A stretch of DNA of 6,583 nucleotides, from assembly GCA_900547805.1 (NCBI GenBank), contig URIE01000095.1, forward strand, positions 1-6,583, read 5' to 3'. The position numbers were made by a program, and so were the translations under genes. Under the pieces are notes generated by a model, which worked only from the letters and a program-made list of their open reading frames with translations, was not told where the DNA came from and did not search any database. Source of the stretch: an uncultured Collinsella sp. (GTDB lineage: Bacteria > Actinomycetota > Coriobacteriia > Coriobacteriales > Coriobacteriaceae). Positions 1 through 6,167 of this stretch are shown here, in pieces (position 1 is the first letter of the stretch; each line of letters starts with the position of its first letter).

Positions 1-751
1 CCGGATACGCGCCGGCAAACCCACGGCAGAGCATGGCCTCGTCCATCGCGCGGCTGCATTCCATCGCCTTGATAAATGTCATGCCCATGATACCCGCCAA
101 CGAATCGGTGCGCGAAAAACCCGCAGGCGCGCGGCCCACACTGCGCAGCATGACAGATTCGGTGAGGTCGTGCGCCGTGCGGCCAAGCACCTCAATGTGC
201 TTGAGCGCCATGTCAAAGGTAAAGATGACCTCGTCGGGCAGGCGCAGCGCCTTGAGCGCCGCCGACATACGGCTCCAGGTGAGCGTCCACGAAACACCCA
301 GCACCAGCGACACGTTAACGAACGTCTTGAGCGCGATCTTGAGCATGGCGATCGTGGCGGAAGCGCCCAGCAGCAGGGCCGGCAGTGCCAAGACCACGGC
401 AAATCCTGCGGCGGCCAACGCCGGCATAAAGGTCGCCCGCAGACCGCGCACGGGGCGCACAGCGATCAACACCAGCGCGATCGCCGCCATCAGCATCAGG
501 TACAGCGGGCTTTGCGCCAGACACACGCACAGGACACAGACGAACATGCCGAGCAGGCGCACCGGCGCCGAAACGGAAGAAAGGGCGCGGTCGATCATCG
601 ACCCGCCCTTGTGTGCGCCGCCACCCAGGCGAACCCGCTCGAGCAGGCTCGCCAGGTGCAGGACGTTCTTTTGCATGACGCGATGACGAGCGCCCGTGGG
701 CTCGTATCGCTCCTGCTCGGTCAGCCAGCTAGGCAGCTCGACCGTCGCCAT
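1..751 (-). CDS. cbiQ: ECF transporter transmembrane (T) component, CbiQ/NikQ type, 3'-truncated by the window edge
   Basis: Membrane-embedded T component of an energy-coupling-factor transporter; it would couple ATP hydrolysis by a CbiO/NikO ATPase to metal uptake through the adjacent CbiM/NikM protein. Reading from the ATG at 751-749 gives 250 uninterrupted codons to the edge with no stop. After a polar N-terminus (about 60 residues), hydrophobic stretches follow at about 62-80, 82-99 and 108-130. Residues 170-189 (LPDEVIFTF...ALKHIEVL) and 233-245 (SRAMDEAMLCRGF) match the conserved cytoplasmic coupling region of the CbiQ/EcfT family, including the R-G-F motif near the C-terminus. The family is usually about 230-270 residues, so little is missing. 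The start lies 4 nt after the cbiM stop, with AAGGAAAG in the end of cbiM as ribosome-binding site, so the two genes are co-transcribed and probably translationally coupled. The family is secure; cobalt versus nickel cannot be read from this protein. Confidence 0.88.
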   Translation of the reverse strand, partial: MATVELPSWLTEQERYEPTGARHRVMQKNVLHLASLLERVRLGGGAHKGGSMIDRALSSVSAPVRLLGMFVCVLCVCLAQSPLYLMLMAAIALVLIAVRPVRGLRATFMPALAAAGFAVVLALPALLLGASATIAMLKIALKTFVNVSLVLGVSWTLTWSRMSAALKALRLPDEVIFTFDMALKHIEVLGRTAHDLTESVMLRSVGRAPAGFSRTDSLAGIMGMTFIKAMECSRAMDEAMLCRGFAGAYP

Positions 752-755
752 GCGC

Positions 756-1814
756 TTAGCTTTCCTTGGCCGTCAGCGAAATAAGACGGAATACGATGGT
801 GAGCACCGCCACGCCAATCACGCCGGAGAGGATATACATGGCAGCCTGGCCGGCAAAGCCAAAACCCTGCTCCTCGGAATAGGCCTGCAGGTAATCGCCC
901 GTGGGCAACGAATCGGCAAAGGTCGGGGCATCCAGGCCGACCGAAGCCTGCAAGCTGTCGTCGCCAGCCTCCTGAACAGCGGTCGCGGCGCCCTCGCCGT
1001 CCCACTCGCCCCAGGCGTCACCAGTAGCGAGCAAGCCCAGCGGCGTGGCAACGACAAGTACGGCAACCAGGATAAGCGTGGGGATCAGCGAGATCTTTTT
1101 GGCGGCAGCGCCATTGGCAGCAAGCTGGCCGTCAACGGCCTCGGGCCCGACGATGATGCTCGGCGCCGTCTTCTTAATGAATGCGTAGATCGCGGCAGTC
1201 GCCACACCCTCGACCACACCGGCCACCAGCATATGCGGGATCAACATGGCGGGAATGGCAATCGACAACGGGAAGGGGCAATACAGCGGGGCGCCGGACG
1301 CGTTGGTGAAGAGCATAGGCTGAATACCAAACTCGATGGCCGCGCACAGGGCCGCCACGCACAGGCCGATCCAGCCGCTCACGATGGCAGAAACCGAGGT
1401 GCCCCAGCTCTTGTCGTGCAGACGGCTGTTGAGCGCGCGAAATACGATGGCGGCCACAAACGGCAACACAAAGGCCATGTTAAAGCAGTTGGCACCAAAG
1501 GACAGGATGCCGCCGTCGCCAAAAAGCAGCGCCTGCAGGGCCAGAGCAACAGAAACCGCGATAGTCGCGGCCTCGGGGCCCAGCAGCAGCGCGATGAGGG
1601 CGCCACCGACGGCATGGCCCGTGGTGCCACCGGGCAGCGGCACGTTGAACATCATGAGCAAAAAGGAGAAGGCGGCGCAAATGCCCAGGAATGCCATGTG
1701 CTCGCGATCGAGCGTGGCGCGCACCTTCTTAATGCAGTGAACCCATACGGGAACCATCGCTACCGCCATGACGGCGTCCGTCTGCGGGGACAGGTAATTA
1801 TCTGGAATGTGCAT
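756..1814 (-). CDS. cbiM: ECF transporter substrate-specific component CbiM/NikM with fused CbiN/NikN-like C-terminal domain
   Basis: A 352-residue integral membrane protein that binds the metal ion (Co2+ or Ni2+) in an ECF importer. It starts MHIPDNYLSP, the hallmark of CbiM/NikM. In this family Met1 and His2 of the mature N-terminus and a His near residue 67 ligate the metal. His67 is present in GTTGHAVGG (62-71), as are GGILSFGANCFNMA (101-114) and a conserved H-x5-VEG stretch around 194-203. About six or seven helices fill residues 11-212. A linker (about 215-242) leads to two further helices (about 243-262 and 324-345) flanking an acidic extracytoplasmic loop containing AWGEW (267-271). 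That is the topology of the small CbiN/NikN component, here fused. The ATG at 1814 is chosen because the metal site needs this exact N-terminus and AGGAGG precedes it; the open frame upstream to 2000 is non-coding. It sits 4 nt before cbiQ. The upstream operator suggests nickel, in which case nikMN would be the better name. Confidence 0.9.
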   Translation of the reverse strand: MHIPDNYLSPQTDAVMAVAMVPVWVHCIKKVRATLDREHMAFLGICAAFSFLLMMFNVPLPGGTTGHAVGGALIALLLGPEAATIAVSVALALQALLFGDGGILSFGANCFNMAFVLPFVAAIVFRALNSRLHDKSWGTSVSAIVSGWIGLCVAALCAAIEFGIQPMLFTNASGAPLYCPFPLSIAIPAMLIPHMLVAGVVEGVATAAIYAFIKKTAPSIIVGPEAVDGQLAANGAAAKKISLIPTLILVAVLVVATPLGLLATGDAWGEWDGEGAATAVQEAGDDSLQASVGLDAPTFADSLPTGDYLQAYSEEQGFGFAGQAAMYILSGVIGVAVLTIVFRLISLTAKES

Positions 1815-1820
1815 CTGATG

Positions 1821-1826
1821 CCTCCT
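1821..1826 (-). promoter_or_regulatory. Ribosome-binding site of cbiM
   Basis: The minus strand reads AGGAGG here, 6 nt before the ATG at 1814. It is a full-strength Shine-Dalgarno match and fixes the start at the MHIP N-terminus rather than at ATG codons further upstream in the same frame. Confidence 0.85.
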
Positions 1827-1860
1827 GGATTTCGGCGCGCGGAATTGCGGTGCCGTTTGA

Positions 1861-1889
1861 ACCATATCACCAGTGTTACGTATTGTCCG
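1861..1889 (-). promoter_or_regulatory. Candidate sigma-70 promoter of cbiM-cbiQ
   Basis: On the minus strand CGGACA (1889-1884) resembles a -35 box (4 of 6 to TTGACA). TATGGT (1866-1861) resembles a -10 box (4 of 6 to TATAAT). The spacing is 17 nt, and the promoter would lie about 50 nt before the start codon. The inverted repeat at 1873-1900 overlaps the -35 box and spacer, which is where a repressor would act. The boxes are weak matches, so this is a placement inferred partly from the operator. Confidence 0.35.
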
Positions 1890-1900
1890 ATTCGTAACAC
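1873..1900. promoter_or_regulatory. Inverted repeat GTGTTAC-N14-GTAACAC, candidate NikR-type operator
   Basis: Two perfectly complementary half-sites, GTGTTAC (1873-1879) and GTAACAC (1894-1900), are separated by 14 nt, or 8-bp arms with a 12-nt spacer when extended by one base each. The repeat lies 58 nt upstream of cbiM and overlaps its candidate promoter. A GTGTTAC-N13/14-GTAACAC signal was proposed by comparative genomics for the nickel-responsive repressor NikR in Desulfovibrio-type bacteria. This is recalled family knowledge, not a search result. The palindrome is seen directly; binding by NikR is inference. No nikR gene is in the window. Confidence 0.6.
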
Positions 1901-1917
1901 GCCGCGGGCAATCATAG

Positions 1918-1956
1918 CAAAGCGGCGTGCCGCCAACAAAACAGCACGCCGCTTTG
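1918..1956 (-). terminator. Perfect 13-bp hairpin between pheT and cbiM, possible terminator
   Basis: The arms 1918-1930 and 1944-1956 are exact reverse complements (CAAAGCGGCGTGC and its partner) around a 13-nt loop. The minus-strand transcript ends the stem with CGCTTTG and lacks a long U-tract, so it would be a weak or imperfect intrinsic terminator. It lies upstream of the candidate cbiM promoter, consistent with insulating cbiM from pheST read-through. The hairpin is certain; its function is inferred. Confidence 0.45.
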
Positions 1957-1983
1957 TAATACAGGCGTAACAGATGAAAGGTG

Positions 1984-2012
1984 ACGGGCGGCGCTGTCAT
2001 GGCACCGCCCGT
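1984..2012 (-). terminator. GC-rich hairpin downstream of pheT, candidate transcription terminator
   Basis: On the minus strand, ACGGGCGGTGC (2012-2002) pairs with GCGCCGCCCGT (1994-1984) over 11 bp including one G-U pair, with a 7-nt loop. The same bases on the plus strand form a C-A mismatch, which favours function in leftward transcripts such as pheT. It lies 58 nt after the pheT stop. The following bases (CACCTTTCATC) are only moderately T-rich, so termination efficiency is uncertain. Confidence 0.45.
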
Positions 2013-2070
2013 GTCGACTCGGCAGTGTCGGTGCCCTTGCCTTGCGCGTCAGCCCAAGCCGCAGGCAAAC

Positions 2071-4524
2071 CTAGCTGCGGACCTCGCCGTTCACGCCCTT
2101 GCACACCTTGGTGACGATCTTCTGGTGCGCCTTCTCGACCTCTTCGCTGGTGAGCGTATGGTCGTCGGAGCGATACGTAAGCGCGAAGGCCATGGACTTT
2201 TTGCCCACGCCCACGCGCACCGGGTCGCGGTACACGTCGAACAGGCGCACGCCCTCGAGCAGCTTGCCGCCGGCGCTGGTGATGCGACGCTCAAGATCCT
2301 CGCAGGTCACGGTATTGTCGACCACGATAGCCAGATCGTGCTCGACGGCAGGGTACTGCGAGAACTCGCGGTAGTTCTCTTGGTTGCGGGCACCCTTGAT
2401 CAGCTTGTCCAGGTCGAGCTCAAAGGCGACGACGACCTCGTCGATGCCGCAGGCCTCGCGCGCCTCGGGGTGAATCTCGCCGACCCAGCCCAGCACGGTA
2501 CCGCCGGACAGGACCTCGGCGGCACGACCCGGCTGCAAGAAGGCATAGCCCTCGCCCTCGACGGGACGGAAGCGAACCTTCTCGATACGCAGCTGGGCAA
2601 GCAGCTCCTCCACGATACCCTTGCCAAAGAAGAAGCGCAGCTTGCGGTACTTCATGTTCCAGGACTGCTCGCTCCACTGGCCAGAGAGCACGCCCGCCAC
2701 GGACTTGGTCTCCTTGGGCAGGCTGGCGTTCTCGCGGCCGTGGAACAGGCTGCCGACCTCGTACAGGTGCACGTTGGGCGTGCCGTGGGCCTCGTTGTAG
2801 GCTACCGACTGAAGCAGGCCCGGCAGCAGCGAGCGGCGCATCTCGGTCTGCTCGGCCACCAGCGGGTTCATGAGCACCACGGGGCAGCCGCGACCCTCGG
2901 TGGACATGCCGATCTTCTCCAGGTCGCCCGGGGCGGCAAAACCAAAGGTCGTGGTCTCGTTGAGGCCGCAGGCGCGCAGGATCTCGCCGACCTTGCGGCT
3001 GAGCTTTTGCTCGCGGGTCAGGCCGCCGATATGGTTCTTGGCAGCCGGGATGGTCGCCGTCACGCGGCCCATGCCCCACAGGCGCAAGATCTCCTCGATC
3101 AGGTCGATCTCGCGCGGCAGGTCGGGGCGGAAGCTCGGCGGGGTCACCATAAAGTCCTCGCCGTCACGCTCGACGGTGCAGCCCAGGCGGGTGAGCGAGC
3201 GCTCGATAAAGTCGGGCTCGATGTCGGCGCCGCAGATGGCGTGCACGCGGGCCAGACGCAGCTTGATGCTGTCGATGGTCTTGGGCGCGGGGAACACGTC
3301 CACGTAGCCGGGAGCGACCTGGCCGCCGGCGATCTCCTCGATGAGCGCGCAGGTGATGTTGGCGACGTCCACGCAGCCGGTCTCGTCGACCTGGCGCTCA
3401 AAGCGAATGGAGGCGTCGGAGATCAGCGACAGGTCGCGGCTGGTGTGCGAGGTGCGGCCGGCGTTGAAGCAGGCGCTCTCGACCATCACGTCGACGGTGT
3501 CGTCCTCAATCTCGGAATCCATGCCGCCCATAACGCCGGCCAGCGCCACGGGGCGCTCGCCGTCGGTGATCAGGCCCATGCCGGCGTCGAGCGTGCGCTC
3601 CTCGCCGTCGAGCGTCGTGAACTTCTCATCCTGCTGGGCGGCGCGAACCACCACGCGACGGTGGCCATCGCGCTCGGCAAAGGTGTCCAGGTCAAAGGCA
3701 TGCAGCGGCTGACCGGTGAGCATCATCACATAGTTGGTGATGTCGACGATGTTGTTGTGCGGGCGCACGCCCAGGGCATTGAGGCGCTTGACCATCCAGT
3801 CGGGCGACGGGCCCACCTTAACGTTGCGCACGATGCGGGCGACATAGCGGTCGCACAGGCCCTCGTCGGCGATCTCGACCGAAAGCTCATCGGCCGTCGC
3901 GCGGCCGGTCTCGGCCTTGATGGCGGGCAGCTCGACGTGGAAATCGCGGTCGAAGATGGCGCCGGTCTCGCGGGCCATGCCGATCATGGACAGGCAGTCG
4001 GGACGGTTGGGCGTGATCTCGCAGTCGAGCACGGTGTCGCTCGAGCCCACATACTCGGCAAACGGCATGCCGCAGGGCGTATCCTCGGGCAGGATCATGA
4101 TGCCGGAGTGATCGCCGCCCAGGCCGAGCTCGCGCGCGGAGCAGTTCATGCCCATGGACACGACGCCGCGAAGCTTGCTCTTCTTGATCTTGACGTCGCC
4201 GGGAAGCACGGCGCCGATCATGGCCGTTACGATGTGGTCGCCGGCCTCGAAGTTCTGCGCGCCGCAGACGATCTGCAGCGGGGCGGGATTGCCGTCGGCG
4301 TCGAGGTTCTTGTCGCCCACATCGACCGAGCACACATACATGTGGTCGCTATCGGGGTGCGGGGTCTTGGTGAGCACCTTGGCGGTCACCACGTGGTCGA
4401 AGGACTCGCCCACGGTGTCGATCGCCTCGACCTCGGTGCCGGTACGGATATATTCGTCCGAAAGGGTCTTGGGATCCTCCGGAATATCGATCATGGTCTT
4501 GAGCCAGTCGTAAGAAACGCGCAT
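2071..4524 (-). CDS. pheT: Phenylalanine--tRNA ligase beta subunit
   Basis: Beta subunit of the cytoplasmic alpha2-beta2 phenylalanyl-tRNA synthetase, which binds tRNA-Phe and edits mischarged Tyr-tRNA-Phe. The 817 residues match the usual bacterial length (about 790-820). Domains in order: N-terminal B1 segment (MRVSYDWLKTMIDIP); an EMAP/OB-fold tRNA-binding domain at about 40-150 (PHPDSDHMYVCSVD at 55-68, IVCGAQNFEAGD at 85-96, KLRGVVSMGMNCS at 117-129); the B3/B4 editing domain at about 210-395 with NNIVDITNYV (257-266), GQPLHAFD (271-278) and GVMGGMDSEI (330-339), where His275 and Glu338 probably correspond to the editing-site His and Glu; B5 at about 415-490 with PPSFRPDL (462-469); a catalytic-like core at about 500-705; and a C-terminal ferredoxin-fold anticodon-binding domain at about 722-816 (SQYPAVEHDLAIVV, then SMAFALTYRSDDHTL). 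The ATG at 4524 is preceded by AAAGGAGA. It follows pheS by 63 nt, so both are controlled by the T-box upstream of pheS. Confidence 0.98.
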   Translation of the reverse strand: MRVSYDWLKTMIDIPEDPKTLSDEYIRTGTEVEAIDTVGESFDHVVTAKVLTKTPHPDSDHMYVCSVDVGDKNLDADGNPAPLQIVCGAQNFEAGDHIVTAMIGAVLPGDVKIKKSKLRGVVSMGMNCSARELGLGGDHSGIMILPEDTPCGMPFAEYVGSSDTVLDCEITPNRPDCLSMIGMARETGAIFDRDFHVELPAIKAETGRATADELSVEIADEGLCDRYVARIVRNVKVGPSPDWMVKRLNALGVRPHNNIVDITNYVMMLTGQPLHAFDLDTFAERDGHRRVVVRAAQQDEKFTTLDGEERTLDAGMGLITDGERPVALAGVMGGMDSEIEDDTVDVMVESACFNAGRTSHTSRDLSLISDASIRFERQVDETGCVDVANITCALIEEIAGGQVAPGYVDVFPAPKTIDSIKLRLARVHAICGADIEPDFIERSLTRLGCTVERDGEDFMVTPPSFRPDLPREIDLIEEILRLWGMGRVTATIPAAKNHIGGLTREQKLSRKVGEILRACGLNETTTFGFAAPGDLEKIGMSTEGRGCPVVLMNPLVAEQTEMRRSLLPGLLQSVAYNEAHGTPNVHLYEVGSLFHGRENASLPKETKSVAGVLSGQWSEQSWNMKYRKLRFFFGKGIVEELLAQLRIEKVRFRPVEGEGYAFLQPGRAAEVLSGGTVLGWVGEIHPEAREACGIDEVVVAFELDLDKLIKGARNQENYREFSQYPAVEHDLAIVVDNTVTCEDLERRITSAGGKLLEGVRLFDVYRDPVRVGVGKKSMAFALTYRSDDHTLTSEEVEKAHQKIVTKVCKGVNGEVRS

Positions 4525-4587
4525 CTAACTGGTCTCCTTTCATAAATGCGGCTTTAAGCCGGAAACTGCAACTAAGAAGAAAGCGTT
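4525..4587 (-). other. pheS-pheT intercistronic spacer with pheT ribosome-binding site
   Basis: This 63-nt gap carries AAAGGAGA (4540-4533) as the pheT ribosome-binding site, 8 nt before its ATG. A small 5-bp hairpin lies at 4549-4561 (CGGCT-tta-AGCCG). No T-tract follows the hairpin, so it is not a terminator, and no promoter is evident. pheT therefore most likely depends on transcription from upstream of pheS. Confidence 0.6.
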
Positions 4588-5664
4588 CTAGAACTGGTTC
4601 AAGAACCTCATATCACCAGTCATCAACGTGCGCAGGTCGGGCAGATCGTAGCGCAGGGCAGCGACGCGCTCGGCACCAATGCCAAAGGCGAAGCCGGTGT
4701 ACTTCTCGGGATCGATGCCGCAGTTGATCAGAACGTTGGGGTCGACCATACCGCAGCCCAAGATCTCGATCCAGCCGCTGTGCTTGCAGAAGTTGCAGCC
4801 CTTGCCGCCGCAGACGTGGCAGCTCACGTCCACCTCGCAACTCGGCTCGGTGAAGGGGAAGAAGTGCGGGCGGTAACGCGTCTTGCGGTCCTCGCCAAAC
4901 ATGCACTTAACAAAGTAGTCGAGCGTGCCCTTAAGATCGCCAAAGGTGATGCCCTCGTCGACGACCAGGCCCTCGATCTGGTTGAACTGCGGCAGGTGGC
5001 AGGCGTCGGCCGTGTCGGGACGGTAGACGGTACCCGGGCAGATCATGTAGATGGGCGGCTTTTGCGACTCCATGGTGTGGATCTGCACGCCCGAGGTCTG
5101 GGTGCGCAGCAGCACGTCGGACTCGCCGTGGGCGTGAGCCTCGGGGTGCGCGACGCTGCCGGGGTTGTTGTCGACCACATAGAAGGTGTCGCGGGCAGAG
5201 CGGCTCGGGTGATCCATGGGGGCGTTGAGCGCAGTGAAGTTGTAGTAGGAGGTGTCGACCATGGGGCCGGACTCGACGGTGTAGCCGATGCCGCAGAAGA
5301 TGTCCTCGGCCTCCTCGATGATCTGCTTGATCAGGTGCTGGTGACCGATCTGCGGACGGATACCCGGCAGCGTGATGTCGACGGCCTCGTGCTCGAGTGC
5401 GTGCTTGAGGGCGGCGGCCTTCATCTCGGTGGTGCGCTCGTCGAGCATGCCCTCAATCAGCTGGCGCATCTCGTTGGCGCGCTTGCCCATCATGGGACGA
5501 TCCTCGGGGGCGAGCTTGCCCATCATGCGCATCAGGCCGGTGATACGACCCTTGCGGCCGAGCAGCTCAACGCGCGCGGCCTCGAGCTTTGCGGCGTCGT
5601 CGGCGCCTGCGACGAGCTCCTTGGCCTCTTCCTCGAGTTTGACCAGATCATCAATCAGACTCAT
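4588..5664 (-). CDS. pheS: Phenylalanine--tRNA ligase alpha subunit
   Basis: Catalytic alpha subunit of the phenylalanyl-tRNA synthetase; it activates phenylalanine with ATP and transfers it to tRNA-Phe, together with the PheT beta subunit. The 358 residues fit the family (about 330-360). Residues 1-90 form the charged, heptad-rich N-terminal coiled coil that contacts tRNA. The class II core follows: motif 1 region around 117-160 (EEAEDIFCGIGYTVESGP), motif 2 with RTQTSGVQIH (187-196) and VYRPDTADACHLPQFNQIEG (213-232), and motif 3 FGIGAERVAALRYDLPDLR (327-345). The stretch RPHFFPFTEPSCEVDVSC (265-282) leads into a cysteine cluster, C-x2-C-x4-C-x2-C (Cys282, 285, 290, 293), also found in many other bacterial PheS proteins. 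The ATG at 5664 is chosen because it gives the standard MSLIDDL-type N-terminus and has AAAGGG 5 nt upstream. The open frame extends upstream to 5775 but runs into the T-box terminator hairpin. Confidence 0.98.
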   Translation of the reverse strand: MSLIDDLVKLEEEAKELVAGADDAAKLEAARVELLGRKGRITGLMRMMGKLAPEDRPMMGKRANEMRQLIEGMLDERTTEMKAAALKHALEHEAVDITLPGIRPQIGHQHLIKQIIEEAEDIFCGIGYTVESGPMVDTSYYNFTALNAPMDHPSRSARDTFYVVDNNPGSVAHPEAHAHGESDVLLRTQTSGVQIHTMESQKPPIYMICPGTVYRPDTADACHLPQFNQIEGLVVDEGITFGDLKGTLDYFVKCMFGEDRKTRYRPHFFPFTEPSCEVDVSCHVCGGKGCNFCKHSGWIEILGCGMVDPNVLINCGIDPEKYTGFAFGIGAERVAALRYDLPDLRTLMTGDMRFLNQF

Positions 5665-5749
5665 GTCTTCCCTTTCGTCTCTCGCGCATCCACTTGCCGC
5701 GGCGGCCGGAGCCACGCGACGCTGTGGATGTGCGGCCCGGTTCGGTAAC
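5665..5749 (-). other. pheS leader between attenuator and start codon, with long-range inverted repeat
   Basis: This 85-nt untranslated segment lies between the T-tract of the attenuator and the pheS ATG. It contains the pheS ribosome-binding site AAAGGG (5675-5670). It also contains an inverted repeat CATCCAC (5730-5724 on the minus strand) with GTGGATG (5693-5687), which encloses a very GC-rich 30-nt loop. The repeat does not cover the ribosome-binding site, and no function can be assigned. Confidence 0.5.
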
Positions 5750-5790
5750 AAAAAACCGTCCTCGGGCATGTGCATTGCCCAAGGACGGTT
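5750..5790 (-). terminator. Intrinsic terminator (attenuator) of the pheS T-box leader
   Basis: On the minus strand a 15-bp stem forms between AACCGTCCTTGGGCA (5790-5776) and TGCCCGAGGACGGTT (5768-5754). It has one G-U pair and a 7-nt loop. Six T follow directly on the 3' arm (5755-5750). The 5' arm contains CCGT-CCTTG, which is the same segment needed for the antiterminator, so the two structures exclude each other. This is a textbook attenuator. Confidence 0.95.
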
Positions 5791-6034
5791 GAATTCCGCG
5801 GTACCACCTTGTTTGACCCGGCGGATGTCTGGCCCGCCGCGCCCACTCTGCGCCTCTTGTCGCGAGGCTCACGGCTTCCCTACTGGGGCATCGCCGCCAC
5901 TGGCCGCGCGCCCGTTGAGGTCGCTGCTCGGGAGTGAACGCTTGGCCCTTGCCACCGCAGGAAGGCTTGCAGCCCATGACCTTCCCTCTCTTGCCGGCGA
6001 CACGGCGGGCAAAACCCTCTCCGTCAACGCATTG
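5750..6034 (-). promoter_or_regulatory. T-box riboswitch sensing uncharged tRNA-Phe, upstream of pheST
   Basis: The T-box core AAGGTGGTACCGCGG lies at 5810-5796 on the minus strand. The antiterminator can be drawn completely: CAAGG (5811-5807) with CCTTG (5784-5780), bulge TGGTACC (5806-5800), and GCGG (5799-5796) with CCGT (5788-5785). Bulge bases TGGT are complementary to the ACCA end of a tRNA with discriminator A, as tRNA-Phe has. The stem I base is probably CGTTGA (6029-6024) with TCAACG (5918-5913). The specifier candidate is TTC (5938-5936), a Phe codon followed by A, immediately before CTCC, which can pair with GGAG at 6022-6019. A likely apical stem I hairpin is GGAAGG with CCTTCC (about 5985-5960), and a stem III candidate is GCCTC/GAGGC near 5868-5852. 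Uncharged tRNA-Phe would stabilise the antiterminator and allow pheST transcription. The T-box identity and switch are secure; the exact stem I fold and 5' end are approximate. Confidence 0.93.
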
Positions 6035-6040
6035 GGCTAT

Positions 6041-6046
6041 AGGATA
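6041..6046 (-). promoter_or_regulatory. Candidate -10 box of the pheST promoter
   Basis: The minus strand reads TATCCT here, 12 nt before the first base of the probable stem I of the T-box (6029), which is where a T-box transcript should begin. No convincing -35 hexamer lies 16-18 nt upstream. The placement rests mainly on the position of the riboswitch. Confidence 0.35.
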
Positions 6047-6167
6047 ACACATTTCGCGAGCGCATCGCCGCGTTCCGTTTTGTTCGCGCTGGGTACAAGG
6101 CAGGTAGCTGTGCAAACTGGCCGTGCCGCCGCGTGCGACGGGCGGCCTGCGAGATCAAGGATATGGT
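6047..6167. other. Divergent intergenic region between the pheS leader and the carboxypeptidase gene
   Basis: About 120 nt must hold the upstream part of the pheST promoter and the promoter of the plus-strand gene at 6168. TACAAG at 6094-6099 is a possible -10 box for the latter, but no good -35 accompanies it. A GC-rich inverted repeat GCCGCC (6125-6130) with GGCGGC (6141-6146) could form a hairpin in the 5' untranslated region. No small open reading frame or RNA gene is apparent. Confidence 0.3.

Noticed and set aside
696..1970. A 424-codon plus-strand open frame antisense to cbiM
   Set aside because: The Arg/Gly/His/Gln-rich product is a shadow of a membrane-protein gene, and the opposite strand encodes a clear CbiM/NikM with a conserved N-terminus and ribosome-binding site.
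1815..2000. N-terminal extension of cbiM to an ATG at 2000
   Set aside because: The metal-binding site of this family is formed by the very N-terminus MH, and AGGAGG sits right before the ATG at 1814. The extension would also read through the operator and hairpins.
1815..2070. Cobalamin riboswitch upstream of cbiM
   Set aside because: I looked for a B12-box-like segment (GCCACTG type) and the surrounding multi-stem layout on the minus strand and did not find them. The region is explained better by an operator, a promoter and two simple hairpins.
1981..4545. An 854-codon plus-strand open frame antisense to the whole of pheT
   Set aside because: It mirrors pheT, whose protein is recognisable from end to end. 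The antisense product has a repetitive His/Ala/Gly/Val/Leu/Asp composition, typical of the reverse complement of a GC-rich gene with G/C at third positions. No family motif or ribosome-binding site supports it.
4780..5748. A 322-codon plus-strand open frame antisense to pheS and its leader
   Set aside because: It is a low-complexity Val/Leu/Ala/Gly/His-rich shadow of pheS, and it ends in the pheS leader with no recognisable domain.
5665..5775. N-terminal extension of pheS to an ATG at 5775
   Set aside because: The extension would translate the attenuator hairpin and leader. The standard PheS N-terminus with a ribosome-binding site begins at 5664.
5651..6115. A 154-codon minus-strand open frame across the T-box leader
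   Set aside because: It overlaps the riboswitch, the attenuator and the pheS start in another frame, lacks a ribosome-binding site and has no recognisable domain. The RNA structure explains this stretch.
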